DNA of 64,000 bases, from NCBI RefSeq assembly GCF_030272615.1, contig NC_081414.1:340672502-340736501 (forward strand), written 5' to 3'. Of the stretch, positions 1-12,521 are shown piece by piece. Position numbers and translations under genes: made by a program. The notes beneath the pieces are model-generated. The model saw only the letters and a list, made by a program, of their open reading frames with translations. It had not been told where the DNA came from and searched no databases. The stretch is from Cryptomeria japonica (Eukaryota > Streptophyta > Pinopsida > Cupressales > Cupressaceae). Every line of letters begins with the position of its first letter. Position 1 is the stretch's first letter.

Positions 1-912
1 CTTGGCCATTTCAAAAGTTGGGTGAGAAATATAGCCCTGTGTTGGCTCATGTCAAAAAATTAATATGTTTATCGACTGGAAAGTATAAAAGGAGGCTTTC
101 CCCTCCCATTTGATGATCATATATACATATCTGACAATCATATTGGTCAATCAATTCAAGTGATCAAGCATTCAAGTTTAAGTGAACAAGCAATCAGTCA
201 ATATACAAGCATTGGATTTGATGTTCATGTTCCATGTTGTTGAAGAATTCATAAAACCCTAATTCCATGTGGAGACAAAAAAAAATTCACAAGAAGTTAT
301 ATCATTTGAATTTTTAATCATTATTCAGCATCTTCCTCAAAAGGAGAAAATTTCCATTTCTGCAATTCAACTGTCTTTCATTTCTATTTCCTGGTTAATT
401 CTAAAGCTCGGGTTTGACTTAGGCAAACCCCTATTCCCAACCTATTTCCCCTTCTTTCTGTGTGTAGGAAATAGGTACAAAGACACGATCTTAAATATAA
501 GCATTATTTACAATGATGAATCATTCCCCCATTGGAGCGTGGAAAGTTTGGAGGACCAGAGCGGTTGACGACATGGTACCAACATTTTAGGAGCTCTTTC
601 TAGGAACAATCTATTTACATTTCTCAGACTCAGGTTTGTGGCTCAATCTCATGATTGTAGCTCACTGTTTATACATTTCTACTTCAATTTCCAACACTTT
701 TACCCTAATTTCAACAATTTAACTTACAAAAGAGGGTTTATTATTCACATCATCAACCTCTTCCAATCCAATTAGAATTCTCAGTCCTAACCCTTGCTGG
801 TTTGTGACTAGATCTATTGGATTGGAACCCTCTTTTGAATGTAATGGTCTTTAAGTCACAAATTAGCTATTTCTTCCTTCTGTGGTGGAAACCCTAATTT
901 TCTACCATTACA
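1..912 (+). mobile_element. Family-A LTR, copy A1 (left end outside window)
   Basis: This is the right part of an LTR that recurs at 15355-16250/38102-38392 and at 41390-42556. Shared landmarks are the TATA box (TATAAAAGG at 84-92), the CAAACCCCTATTCCC block near 425, and the stretch with GGATTGGA near 830. It ends in ...CCATTACA at 912, matching ...CACTTTACA in the other copies. No PBS follows, so it behaves as a solo or truncated LTR. The reading frame at 269-568 lies in the LTR and is not thought to be a gene. Confidence 0.75.
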
Positions 913-2670
913 TCATCTAGTACACACTTAGCCACCAATTTTTTTTATCAAGTTCAATGTCTTCTACTAAATATACCCATCCTATAATATATTTCTAGAA
1001 AAGTTTCCAAAGATTAAAGATAGGACCAATATTGTAGGTCACCAAAATAATAGAATCAAAATTAGGACATCATAAAATAATCCAAAAAATGGACAAAGAA
1101 TTAGCACAAAGGAGTTAATAATAAGTTACAACATCAATAAATTGCCAGATCTTAGTTCAAGATATGGCATCGTCAATGCATAAAAGTTTGGTATCACCAT
1201 AATAATTTTATTTAACATGAAAATCCTTTAGCTTAATTTACAATCAATACCCACAAGCTAGTATGGTGTTTCCCACACATTTAGACACAATCAAGAATGT
1301 ACCTACCTTACATGATAGCTTACATAGATGACCTTTTATATTTTCTAACATAATATTTGATATTCTTCACCCTCTTTCATCTATGTGCTCTCAATAATAT
1401 TGAATCTATGAAAATAGAGCTAATTTACATTGGTGTCTGACTGAGGTAGATGAGATTTCTTAGGGAGATCAAGGAAGCCAAAATACAAATATGCTTCCCC
1501 TTCCAAGGAAACAATAGCCTAGTAGAGATTAAAAAATTTCTTGATTAAGATATCACCAAAGGAGCTATTCAACATAGAGTCAACATTCATATAATATAAA
1601 TATGGTAAAGGATCACAATATATATAGACTAGATTTGAGTGGTACTATATATTTATTATTTAGTCAACACTAATGACACCAATAAAAAATCTTCCAAATA
1701 CTCAAGGATTCTCAAATCTTTTTAGGTGGATTTCTATAGTCCCACATTGTACGCATTGGTTTTTTGTGAACCCACAAAGAGCTCCCTTTCTAGGAGGCAC
1801 TTCAACATGGCAATGACCACTCAAGAAATTACTTTTTTACAATGAAGGATAGGGTTGGTGAAATAGGAGTATGGATACTATGATACCACTTCTTATCAAT
1901 GTTGATAATATTTAAATAGTCTATGTATAGGAATCTAGGCCCTTTGTCGCTTGTAACTATTAGTATATTTTATTAGTTTCTCCTAGATAGGAAAATGAAA
2001 AGAATAGACATAACTTATAGATAAGGATGATGCAAGAAAATAAATCATAAAAATAAACTTATAGTGTTCCTCACTCAATGTGAACAAGTGATAGAATAAC
2101 TATGAACATAAAGGAAAGATAAAGATGGTATGAGTATCAATAAGATATAAAATGTGTAACTATGATAGGGGTTATGATAAGTTTCATAAAAAATATGTAT
2201 AATATAAAAAACATTTAAGGAATATAGATAATAAAAAACACATGCAAACAAAGAAAGATGAAGTGACAAATAAATTTAGTGAAGCATAGAAACTAAGAAT
2301 GATATTTGATGAAACAAAAAATGAATAGAAGGGAAGGTTCCCCTAAACAAAGAAACAAAATATATAAATCATAATATATTGAAGGTCAAATGAGAGTAAA
2401 AAGGAACTACAAACATTATATAAAACAAAAATACTAAAGTGTAAGAATTACATTTAAGAATCAAAGTAAAAGCTCATTGTAGATCAAGAAAATCGGGTTT
2501 ATTTTAGTTAGAGAAAACCAAAACCAAAGCATAAATCTAAACAATGTCTAAGCTAATCATGAACTTAACAAACATGCTAACTATTCCTATTTTGACCAAT
2601 AAGGAGATCAAAACAAAATGTAGAAAACATTAAAATAAACACCATTACCTTCAAATTCCCTCAATGTTGT
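913..2670. other. AT-rich intergenic DNA, no gene seen
   Basis: I see no coding frame of retroelement or host type here. The minus-strand segment at 1881-1888 reads TGGTATCA, like the start of an initiator-Met tRNA primer binding site. It lies about 11 bases from a TGTTGATAAT at 1900 that could be an LTR edge. This might be a badly decayed minus-strand Copia LTR (about 1900-2665), but no partner was found. The stretch ends where the Athila element inserted (GTTGT at 2666-2670). Confidence 0.4.
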
Positions 2671-3945
2671 TGTCTACTCCAACAATAAGAATAATAACTC
2701 TAATTGAAGTCTCAACCCAAAGTTTAGATATTCATCTGGTAAAGTTACTATTTTCATGGCTGGTGCTCATTTGATTGTCAACCAAGGGACGTAATACTTG
2801 AAATGGGTCTGTACTATATATGCACTAAGTTCCTTCAATAGCTAGTATGCATTACTGCAGCAACTAACATTATGAAAAAAGGGAAGGCAAGAATGGAAAT
2901 TATGGAAAGGCTATACGAAAAACTTTTGCATACTATTCATAAAAGCAATGCTGGAAAGATCTAATATGGATATCAGAAATTACTTTGTTTTGGCTTGGCT
3001 GCAAGAACAATCAGTGGATCTATTTCCAGTGGCTGTAAGAACAGTTGAAGCAAGAACTTCTACTGTGACTAAAGAAAGAAAACTAATTTCAATGAACACA
3101 CATAGGATCACTAACCAAGTGGGCCCCCTTGGATGAGTGATATCAAGCTTCTAGAAAACTACTTTTAACATATCAGAACAACATAATTTTATTCATTTCT
3201 TCCTGAAAGTGATTACATATTTTGAAAAGAAACTCAAGAATTCATATCAAAAATCCTCTGCTCTATTCCTTTCTATTCTGTCTAACCTCTAAGAAAAGGA
3301 AGAGCTTATTATTAAAGAGAAGATCAACTACAATAGACAACACAAATCATGCCCAGAAGAAGAGGTGGATGATTGATCAATAAAGAAGATAACTAGAGCT
3401 TGGCAGCAAGAAATGTGGATCTAAACTGAACCACAGTCTTTGCATGTTGTGGCGGTGTTTGTAAATTCAATGCCCACTAAAGTTAGACTTTGGTAGTGTC
3501 GCTTGAGTGCTCCGCCTATGTCGTACCTTGCTCTTGCTCAGGTCCTCTTCAGTTTGATCTTCAGTTATCTCTTATGTAAACTTTCCTTCATGAGGCGTGA
3601 TAGGAGAATATCCACCGTGGCATCATTTATTACCTACACTACAACAAAAACAACATACAAGGACATACATATGCATTTTATTTAATTAACTCATCTATTA
3701 ATTCACATATGATATTACCCTAAATAATCTGCATGGCAACAGGAACAAATCACATGGCTGCAAGAATAAATGGCATGGTTGTAGGAATAGACCGGAAAAG
3801 TTCAAACATAATTTCATAAGTTCAAGTTTAACACATGGAATACATATAGTCAATTTACAATACATCACCACTACTATGCAAACCAAAAGATGTCAAAAAC
3901 TTGAGAGTTCTAATGATAAAAACATGACAAAGTCTCAACTTATAA
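2671..3945 (-). repeat. Athila 3' LTR
   Basis: It starts TGTCTACTCC (plus strand) and ends ...CAACTTATAA, where the partner has ...CAACTTATCA. The canonical element-sense start TGATAAG is therefore mutated here to TTATAAG. It contains several copies of the element's private motif, for example near 2999, 3030 and 3735-3790. Short open frames inside (2948, 3503, 3698) are not genes. Confidence 0.9.
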
Positions 3946-3956
3946 TGCCCCCTAGC
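3946..3956 (-). promoter_or_regulatory. Athila polypurine tract
   Basis: On the minus strand this reads as a G-run, AGGGGGCA, directly before the 3' LTR. That is where the plus-strand primer tract of an LTR element must lie. It fixes the orientation of the element. Confidence 0.8.
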
Positions 3957-4646
3957 TTTAATAGCTTGATGATCCTATAGCAAAAGGAAATTTTTTGACT
4001 CTTGCAGTAACTCTCAAATCACCAATGGTGCCTTGACCTATCCCCCTAAAGCCAAGTTCCAATAAAATCCCTTCATTTTTTCCAGCCTGGACCATTTTGC
4101 TGACTCTTCTGTGACTGCATCATAGTTTTGTTCCATAGGTTGACATGCCAAAAGTGGCCACATGAGGATTGGGGGGTGAAAGATCAATGGTAGCCAGTTA
4201 TTGGCTTTCTCCCTACCTAACTATATATATTTGGGGTCCCTTTGCATAGCTGCCTAGAAATTCTGTGGTGAATAAGGTTCTCCTTGCTTTAACTATTCTG
4301 GTAAATTGTTCTAGTGCTTTTGATTCTCTCCTTAATGGCAATGGATAGTCAAACTCTAATTATTCATATGCCTTAGATTACACCCCCATGCTGATCTCAT
4401 TTTGGATCCATGACATTAAAGATTTGATATGGATATCCCCAATATACAATAAAGGGTTCCACTCACTGTCTGAGGGTAGAACATAGTTATGTAAATACAA
4501 TTCACATAGCAAATTCTTCATAGCTAGTGAGAGGTTTGGTAAGCATTAAATAATTCTTCAGGTGTTTCTAAGGAGGGGCTAAGGTCCCTAATAATGCAGT
4601 TTAGTTTGAAGTTCAAATACCACTCCTTCAAGTGCACTGCATAAAC

Positions 4647-6265
4647 CCTTGGAGGTGACCTACACTACATCAACTCAGGAACTACACCAACAATTATTTC
4701 CACCTTAGCCTCTAATTCCTTAATTTTGTTATCCCTCTTTTCAATTTCTTTCTGTTGTTTATCAATTATCCCTTGCAACCTAGCCCTCTCCATTTCCCAT
4801 TGTCTATAAAATGTTAAAGCAATAGATAAACTACTTAAGGATGAAGGAGGTCTAATAGGTGTTACCTTAGGCCATGGGATTTCCTCAATAAACTCCTGAA
4901 TCTGTGCTGACATCTCTCCAACATTTTCCTCAGGTTGTTGTAGAATGTCTCCAATAGTCTCTTTAGCCTGCTATGAAATATCTTCAATAGTCTATTCAAA
5001 TAGTCTATTCAAACTGCCCAGGAATCTCTCCAACAATTTCTTCAGACTGCTGAGAAATATTTCCAAGAGTTTCTTCAAGTTGTTGTGCCACAAAAGCAAG
5101 ATTTTCTAGTCAATCCTCATCAACTTTTACTTGGATTTCATCATCTGTAGGGCTTCCTTCTTCTTGAATTTCAATATCTGTAGGGCTTCCTTCTTTTGAA
5201 TTTTCCACCATAATAACCTCTGTCAAATCACCTACAGGATGAGCCTTCTGTGTCTTACTACGTGTTCTTCTCACATAAACCTTTGGAATGGCTACAGGAG
5301 TTGCTTTAGTTGCTGTAGGAGATTTTATTTTTGTCCTACACCTCTTGGTTGTAGGAGGAATCTGAGTTACCTATGGCTGGGCCATGGGTTCTTCATCTAT
5401 TTCATCCCTTTCCATCTCCTTCCCTTTTCTTCTAGGAATTGGTGAATCTCCTTGAAGAGAAGTAGAGGGTTGTTCCACATTTTCTTCAGTCGTCTCTTCC
5501 TCCACAATAACCGCAGCTCCTTCAGCAACAAGCAAATCCTCGTCTATAGCAACTATGGGGGAAGAGGGTTCTACAACATTTTCTTCTTCAACTAACATAT
5601 TCTCTGCAATAGGGGCATCTTCAACCCTAAACTACAGTATATCCTCAAATACTCCCCATTCCATTTGTGAAACATCTCTCAGAGACCGTTGTACAAGCAG
5701 CTTAACCAATCCATGATGGCTAATGGAGCAATTTCCATTTTTCTGTGTCTCCTTAACGCTTGTAGAAATGAGGTGGTATAGGAAATTAGGGACATTCACT
5801 CTCTGACCATGTCGTAAATGACTAAGTAATTTAAAATACGGTGAATGTAGATTTGAATATCACCCCTCACATGTAATGTACTTCATAACATACAAAGCTA
5901 CCTGAGGCCACTCTACTAGTAGGGAAACCCTTCTAGTTCCTTGTTTGTCCACCATTAGGGGTCCATCTGTGGGAATTGTGAACTCTGCCTTGGCGTTCCT
6001 TGCATCTTTTGATTATGGAAATAGTTCTCCTTCCTACGCCAACCCCGTTACTTCTGCTATTTGCTCCTCCATAGCAATAACCCTGTAAATGTAGCTTCTC
6101 TTTCATTAAAGGAATGCATAAATTTTGCAGAAATTTTTTGTTATAATCTCTAATTTTCAAGAAGTAATCCAATCAGTCATGGTGTCTAAAATAATGCTCA
6201 CAAAGAGAATCCTATAGCAACACTTCATGAACTGTTGGTTCATGGTGAATTGGATCACCACCCAT
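4647..6265 (-). pseudogene. Athila additional ORF between integrase and 3' LTR, function unknown
   Basis: This is a broken open frame of about 530 codons. A possible start ATG is at 6265. Frames change near 6000 and again near 5000, and there are several stops. In order it shows a globular N-terminal half (about 6265-5650) with hydrophobic and helical stretches, an acidic Glu/Val-rich segment (5598-5400), a basic segment rich in Lys, Arg, Thr and Pro (about 5370-5260), and a C-terminal coiled coil (4913-4665, with EMERARLQG and KEIEKRDNKI). Athila elements commonly carry an extra ORF here, once called env-like. I see no signal peptide or membrane segment that would support an envelope. The basic segment would suit a nuclear protein. 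The layout resembles ORF2 of element D. I do not recognise a named family. Confidence 0.6.
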
Positions 6266-6819
6266 CTCTTACTCTACTAGTATTGAACACTCTGCAGCTG
6301 AGAAACAGAAGACCAAAAAATCTGACAGACCTGCTAAATTGAAATTTCCATACATATCTCAATTTTGGAAGTAGAATTTATTATTCCCTTGCATGAAATA
6401 ATAGCATAATAAACAATGATGGCAAGAAATCAATTCAAAGTACCAAAAAGGATGCATAATCAATAACTTTGGAAACCAAACCATAAAGCACCCCCTTAAC
6501 TTAACCTAGCATGTGTCCACACAAGTTGATGAGATTTCGGGGAGTGGAGTTGATTTAAAAAGGGGAATAATCATAATGAACTAATAAATGGATAATTAAA
6601 ACAAAACACAATATATAGATACATGCAGTCATACAAAAAATGATGGCAAAATGAAGTGAAATGACAGGTAAGAACGTGGGATGGAATGACGTGGATGGAA
6701 TTTTATTTATGGAGAAGAATATTCCCATAAGATATGGAAATATTTTATTGTGAAGCGGCAAGCATGTTCATTGCAGAGGCTATAGGAACTTTACCTTTAT
6801 TACCTTGCTCAGTTGTAGC

Positions 6820-6925
6820 AAGAAACTAATGAGTTGTTGCAGGATCATTGTCAGTTGTTGCAGGAACCTTGTCAGTTGCTGCAGGAACCTTTGTTTCACT
6901 AGGTTGGGCAAATTGCTACAGGAAC
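6820..6925 (-). repeat. Athila private motif cluster (TTGCTGCAGGAAC type)
   Basis: Five to six imperfect copies of a motif around GTTGCTGCAGGAACC occur about every 20-25 bases. Copies differ mainly by C-to-T or G-to-A changes around the CTGCAG core (6879-6884 is intact). They fall at the C-terminal end of the pol frame, where the minus strand encodes repeated VPAATD / VPATTD units. More copies lie in the LTRs, the additional ORF (5290-5360) and near 9766. Confidence 0.7.
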
Positions 6926-6989
6926 TCCTCTTTAGTGGTTAGCTTATGATATAGACACAGTCAATGACCATTTACCAAGAGTTTAAATC

Positions 6990-8112
6990 AAACAGGATCA
7001 ATTGTGGACAAACAAACAACTCCATTTCGGAAAACTTCTTCTAACTCATACGGACCTAACCACCTAGTTTGAAGTTTTCCCATAGCATCTTTATATCTGG
7101 AATCATATAGTAGTGCCCAGTCACTAGCTTTGAATTTCTTTTCCTTGATATATTTATCATGCCATTTTTCTCTTTGATTTTGAATTAGTTCTATCTATTA
7201 AACAACTATTTTCCTCCATTCATCTAAAGCATTCAATTGTTGAATACATTCCTTCTGTGCTTCAAATAATGTCATATTTAATTGCAAAGCTGTCCTTGGG
7301 GTTTTATGCTCAAATTCAATAGGCATCATTTCTATTTTTCCATAAACCATCTCAAAAGGTGTAAAACCAATTGGTGTTTTCCAAGTTGTTCTGTATGCCC
7401 AAATTTCTTCTAAAAGCCTATGAGACCAATTTTTTTATGAACAGATACTATTTTTGTAAGAATATCCTCAAGCTCCCTATTTGTAACTTCTACTTTTCCA
7501 TTAGCTTGTGGATGATATGAAGTAGATTTTCTATGCCTTATATTGTATTCATTGACCAAAGTTGTTATCAACATTGAAGTAAATTGAGGTCCCTGGTCTA
7601 AGACAATTTCCCTTGGTACTCCATATCTTGTAAATATCTCTTCATAAAGAAACTCAGCTACCTTATTATCTCTTGCATGTGTCATGGCATGAGCTTCCAC
7701 CCATTTTGTTACATAGTTTGTACATACCAAAATATAGGATCTGCCATTAGACGGTGGATCAATTGGTCCAACAAAATCTAATCCCCACTTATCTAATGGT
7801 GCCACTGATATTTGTGGATATAGTGGCATCTCATCATATTTTGTAGGTCTTCCCATTCACTAGCATCTGTCACATTTCCATGTGTATTGTGTTGCATCCT
7901 TATGTAATGTGGGCCAATAGTATCCTGTATTGAGTATTTTTCAGTGTTGTTCTTTTGGCAGCAAAATGGCCTCCACATGGCTCATCATGACATGCATGTA
8001 GGATGTCATATGTTTCATCTTCTTTGACACATCTTCTCATGACTTGGTCAGGTCTACTGTAAAACAGACAATCAACAATCCATGAGAAGTTAAAACTTTT
8101 TTCAACTAGCAA
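6990..8112 (-). pseudogene. Athila integrase
   Basis: The zinc-binding N-terminal part lies at 8112-7860 (HACHDEPCGGHF, ending in CDRC). The catalytic core lies at 7856-7410 and shows the DDE signature: D in GLDFVGP, D in LDQGPQF and E in KVEVTN, with STSYHPQANG between them. The C-terminal part (about 7400-6990) resembles the GPYEL / DWALL region of Gypsy integrases, but in another frame with stops. Integrase inserts the cDNA into the host chromosome. It is broken by at least two frameshifts and several stops. Confidence 0.85.
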
Positions 8113-8834
8113 CCTTCTTTCCTTGGAGAGAAATAAATTGGCATCTTAGCAGTAGCTAAATAGTTGGCAATATCAACATACCAAGGAGTGTGAGCTTGCA
8201 TAAGAAATAAATGTTCATCTAGAAAAGCATCATCTATCACTATAGAATCTTCTTGTAATTGAAGTCTTGAAAGATAATTTGCAACCACATTAGACTTCCC
8301 TGGTTTATCAACAACCGTGATATCAAATTCCTACATCAACAATAACCAGCAAGCTAATCTACTAGTAATTGATGGCTTATTCATGAGATATCTGATTGCA
8401 GTATCATCTGTATGCACAAATATGGGATATCCCATGATATAGTGCCTAAATTTGTTAAGTGCATATATAATAGCTAGCATTTCCTTTTCAGTGACTGTGT
8501 AATTCAACTCAGGTCCCTATAAGTTCTTGATAATATAATATATTGCATTTTCCAATTTGTCAATTTTTTGTCCTAACATTGCTCCTATTGCATAATCAGA
8601 TGCATTTGTATGGATTTGGAATGGTAGAGACCAATTTGGACCTTTAAGAACTAGTGCTTGAGTCAAGGCATGCTTAAGCTTTAAGAAAGCTTCATTGCAT
8701 GTTGGGGTCCATTTAAATTCCATATCTTTGGTAAGTAGTGAATATAAGGGACTTGCAATTTTATTGAAATCTTTGATAAACCGTCTATAGTATCCAGCAT
8801 GACCAAGAAAACTTCTTACATCTTTTTGCTTCAT
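8106..8834 (-). pseudogene. Athila RNase H and connection region
   Basis: This follows RT in the same polyprotein. It begins with the connection motif RSFLGHAGYYRRFI and continues into RNase H (FQIHTNASDYAIGAML, then the EKEMLAIIYAL helix, then VHTDD). The first catalytic Asp, normally in HTDAS, is Asn here (G-to-A change), so activity would be lost. It ends with the linker VVANYLSRLQ towards integrase. RNase H removes the RNA template during reverse transcription. Confidence 0.85.
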
Positions 8835-9675
8835 AGGGTCATTGATATGCTAAATGACCTCAATTTTTGTTGGATCCACCTAGATGCCTTCTACAGAGAT
8901 ATGATGACCAAGGACTATTCCTTCTTGCATCATGATGAAACATTTCTCACTATTTAAGGACAAATTGTAGTCTTCACATCATTGTAAAACTTTCTTTAGA
9001 TTACCTAATGCTTGCTCAAATTTAGAACCATAAGTTGTAAAGTCATCCATATAGATTTCCATAATATCTTGAGAAATATTAGAAAAGATACTAATCACTG
9101 CTCTTTGAAAAGTGGTTGGAGCATTACACAACCCAAAAGGAAGAACATAATATGCATACGTTCCCCATGGACAAGTAAATGTTGTTTTCTCTTGATCCTT
9201 TGGGGCTATCTGGATCTAATTGTAACCACTGAACCCATCAAGGAATGAAAAGTGTCTTTTACTAGCCAAAGAATCCAATACTTGATCCACAAAAGGTAAT
9301 GGAAAATGATCTTTTATTGTTGCTAAGTTCAGGGCTCTATAATCAACACATACCCCCTTTCTTAGGGACTATGACCAGAGGTGATACCCATTGGCTGTCA
9401 AAGATAGGATAGATAAACCCAACTTTTAACAACTTCTGCAATTCTTCTTTAACTATCTCTTTCAAGGCAGGATTGATTCTTCTTTGAGGCTTTTTGAGTG
9501 GGCAACACTCTTCCTTTATATAAATACGGTGGGTGCAAACTGCTGGATCTATCCCATGCATATCCTTGTAATCCCATACAAAAGCATTTTTATGAAATTT
9601 CAACAAGTACACCAGGGCCTCCTTTTGAGTATCTAATAGATCTCTATTGATATTCAAACATTTATTCAACTCCAC
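8835..9675 (-). pseudogene. Athila reverse transcriptase
   Basis: The N-terminal part (9675-9343) shows RRINPALKEIVKEEL, WVSPLVIVPKKGG and the approach to the palm. The rest continues in another frame with FLDGFSGYN, TTFTCPWGTYAY, LPFGLCNAPTTFQRA and the catalytic box YMDD near 9038-9050. The reading frame shifts near 9340, and stops interrupt it. It copies the element RNA into cDNA inside the particle. The domain is otherwise full length. Confidence 0.9.
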
Positions 9676-9861
9676 CTCTATCTTAATAGTAAGATCAATC
9701 TAGTTCATATCAGAAAAATGAGAAGAAGATAATTCTTGCGGCAAAAAAGTATGCAATATATCAGTGGCTGCAGGAAAGTCCAAACCTGCAATATTTGGAA
9801 CCAATTCTTGCAATTTTTGCTCTTCTATTAATTCATTTATCATGATTTTATAAAGCATTGA

Positions 9862-10626
9862 TTACTCATCATATAATTGCATGAATGGCCCTTGACTAAT
9901 CATCATGAGTTGATCAATAGAGTCAACTCCCTCATATTCTTCTCCCAAAATAGGCCAAACGACTTGTTGTTGTTCAAGCTGGGGTTGTGCTGGAGAATAC
10001 AAGGATACTATTTTTGTAGAACTCCCATTTGAAATAGTCATATCCCTTGATCTACATCCAATGTATGCATCATCTATGGCAAGCCAAGGTCTACCCAAAA
10101 TGACTAGATATCCTCCCAATGTTGCTTTTGGAGATAAAATCATAAAGTCTACAGGATATTCCCAGGAATCCAAAATAACTACTACATCTTCTATGATACC
10201 ATTAGGTCTCATTGTAGAGCTATTAGCAAGTTGTAGAATTGTGGGTGTAGCCCTTAAACTATTGATCTCAAGTTGTTTCATTACTTCCCTTGTCATTACA
10301 TTAATGGCTACCCCTAAATCAATCAAAAAAAATTTTATTTGACTACCATTAATGACTATACTCACAATAGGACTACCTGGATCAGAATACTTTGGAATGG
10401 CAATCTTGCCTAACATAATATCTACCAGTTGACCCATAACATGCATTGTTTGTGGATCCTTTTTCTTCCTACTAGGTTTTTTTAGACATGCTTCTCTCAG
10501 TGCCTTACCATATATGGGAACATCTTTTATTGCTTGCAACAATGGAATTTTAACACAAATATGCTTTAGTTGATCTATAATATCAAAGCTTTGCTGTTGT
10601 TCTATGGGAACTTCCTTTTCTTGCAA
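9862..10626 (-). pseudogene. Athila aspartic protease region
   Basis: A 254-codon uninterrupted stretch in the gag frame. The protease core has the active-site motif IDLGVAINVM near residue 100 (canonical form DLGASINLMP) and the downstream flap and ILGRPWLA segments. The protease cuts the Gag-Pol precursor. The N-terminal part (LLQAIKDVPIYGKAL) is the conserved stretch that precedes protease in Athila/Tat Gag-Pol. Open by itself, but without intact neighbours it cannot give a functional polyprotein. Confidence 0.85.
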
Positions 10627-12390
10627 TCTGTGGGGAAATGGTGGTAATATTTGGTTCTGAGGTATTGTATCTGTTGGATTAGAGATTTCTTGCTCCTCTT
10701 GTAGCTCAGTGATAACTAGATGAGAGGGATTAGGTAGAGTTGTCCCAGATCAGAGGTGAATGTCATTTAGAGATAAAGGATAGGCTGGGTATTGATTAAC
10801 ATCAACTAAATAAGCTTGTGGTTGTTGCTGAGATTTAATATTAGGATTTGGCCATGATTGAGTAGGCAACTGCATTGGTTTAGGTGGTACAATAGTGGTT
10901 GTAGGAGGAGGCATTAGCGCAGGAGGTTGTGGCTGCTGGATAGGCGACTGATAACCAAAAGATCATGCATTCCATGGCTGGCTTCCCCTCCATTGAGAAG
11001 TAGGTTGCCAATTCCCTTGAAACTGGTTTCCTTGGCCCTGAGGTGGGTACCAATTCCCTTGTGGTTGTTAACACTATGGCATTTGAATACCAAAATGTTT
11101 CCCTTGGCCTTGAGAACCATACCAATTTTGATAATTAATAAAATTTTGAGAATATGGTGATTTCCATTGGTTATTTGGTGCATAAGAATTTCCACTACAA
11201 CCAAGAAAAGAAAGTGGATCTGGAGGCATACCTTGTGTTTGGAAATTTGGTCTTCTTTGAGCAACATAGAAGACTTGCTCTTCCTCACCTTGAATTGGAT
11301 TGAAGTCAGGTACCTCCACATTTGCAACCATTTTACATCTGCAATCCTTCTTTTGGTATTTACAATAAGGACAAAATTTTGCAAGAAATGCATCAGCTTC
11401 TTCATGCTTCTTCTTAGCTGCAAGTGTAGCCAACTAGGTAGCCATATTGTTTATAATGTCCTCCTTAAAATCCTTTAACAGATGACTAAGTTCCAATCTA
11501 GAAACTCCAATTCCAGATGTTGATGATGGTGCTCCTGGTTTAAAATGTTTGTTCTTCTTAGAAGCAGATCTGAAATACTTCTTGCAAATTTGTCCTATTT
11601 CAGCCCAAGTGGACTGTGTAATGTCACCTCCTCCCATAAGATCCAAAGAATCAGTGCATTCATCACTGATTCCCCTCAAAAATATCAACTTGAGGGAATC
11701 TTCATTGAGAGTACTATTCTTGGATTTTTTGACACTAAATAGGAACCTTTCCAGATAATCTTCAAGACTCTCATCTTCAGTTTATGTCATTCTAAAGATA
11801 TCATCCCCATGACGATCAATACCTCTACAATAATCTTTGTATTTTGCAAGAAACAACCATTTCATCTCATCCCATGTATTGATTGTGCTACTACCCAAGC
11901 TCATAAAACATCTCAAGGATGACTCCTTCAAGGTGGCAAGAAATTTTTTGAGTCTATGGGCATCTATAGTATAGTCAAAACTCCTACCGAAAACATCAAA
12001 CTCAAACAGAAATGTGTTTGGATTCTCTATCACCAATCCATAGAATTTAGGGAGTGAAGATGTTGGAATGTTCTTGAGATTAGCATTATCATGCTAATCA
12101 GATATGGGGAACTCAAATGTTGGGCCTGGTGGTGGTGGTGGATTATTCCCACCAGGAGGTGGGTTACCTTGCATTGGACTTGTGGGGGTTGTTACTATAG
12201 GAAATTATTCTTCTTGAAGACCAAAGAGGGACTGAAGACTACCTTCCAAAAATTTAGATTCAGGGTGGTTCAAATTTTGTGGGGCTTGGTAAAGTTCAGC
12301 AAAAGGATTTATATCTAGGAAATTATCTTCTGCATGATTAGAATGAGTGGGCAGAAATCTACCTCTAGGGTCTCTTCTTCTTCTATGCAT
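10627..12390 (-). pseudogene. Athila gag
   Basis: One frame runs from ATG 12390 into protease, broken only by stop codons (near 12205, 11780, 11434, 11074 and others). The N-terminus (MHRRRRDPRGRFLP) is basic. The retrotransposon-gag core lies at 12036-11434 with INTWDEMKWLFLAKY and EDESLEDYLERF. A Cys-rich segment, CPYCKYQKKDCRC, is at about 11360. The C-terminal third is rich in Gln, Pro and Trp-Tyr repeats, as in other Athila Gags. The protein would form the particle around the RNA. The start was chosen because it is the first ATG after the PBS. Confidence 0.85.
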
Positions 12391-12499
12391 GCAGATTCAT
12401 GAATTTTTTCAAACAATCAAGTATACCAAAAAATAATTAACTGAAAACTGAAAAGAATAATAAGAATAATAACCATAGGAGGTTCTTAGTTTGACACCA

Positions 12500-12517
12500 T
12501 CCCTGGCAATGACACCA
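12500..12517 (-). promoter_or_regulatory. Athila primer binding site (tRNA-Asp type, decayed)
   Basis: On the minus strand, four bases inside the 5' LTR, it reads TGGTGTCATTGCCAGGGA. Known Athila elements use TGGCGCCGTTGCCGGGGA, complementary to tRNA-Asp. The differences are all C/G to T/A transitions, mostly at former CpG sites. Confidence 0.8.
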
Positions 12518-12521
12518 AAAA

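Noticed and set aside
10061-10342. Plus-strand open frames opposite Athila gag and protease (also 10927-11160, 11167-11478, 11545-11758, 12091-12318)
   Set aside because: They are antisense shadows of a well-supported minus-strand gag-protease frame and show no family motif.
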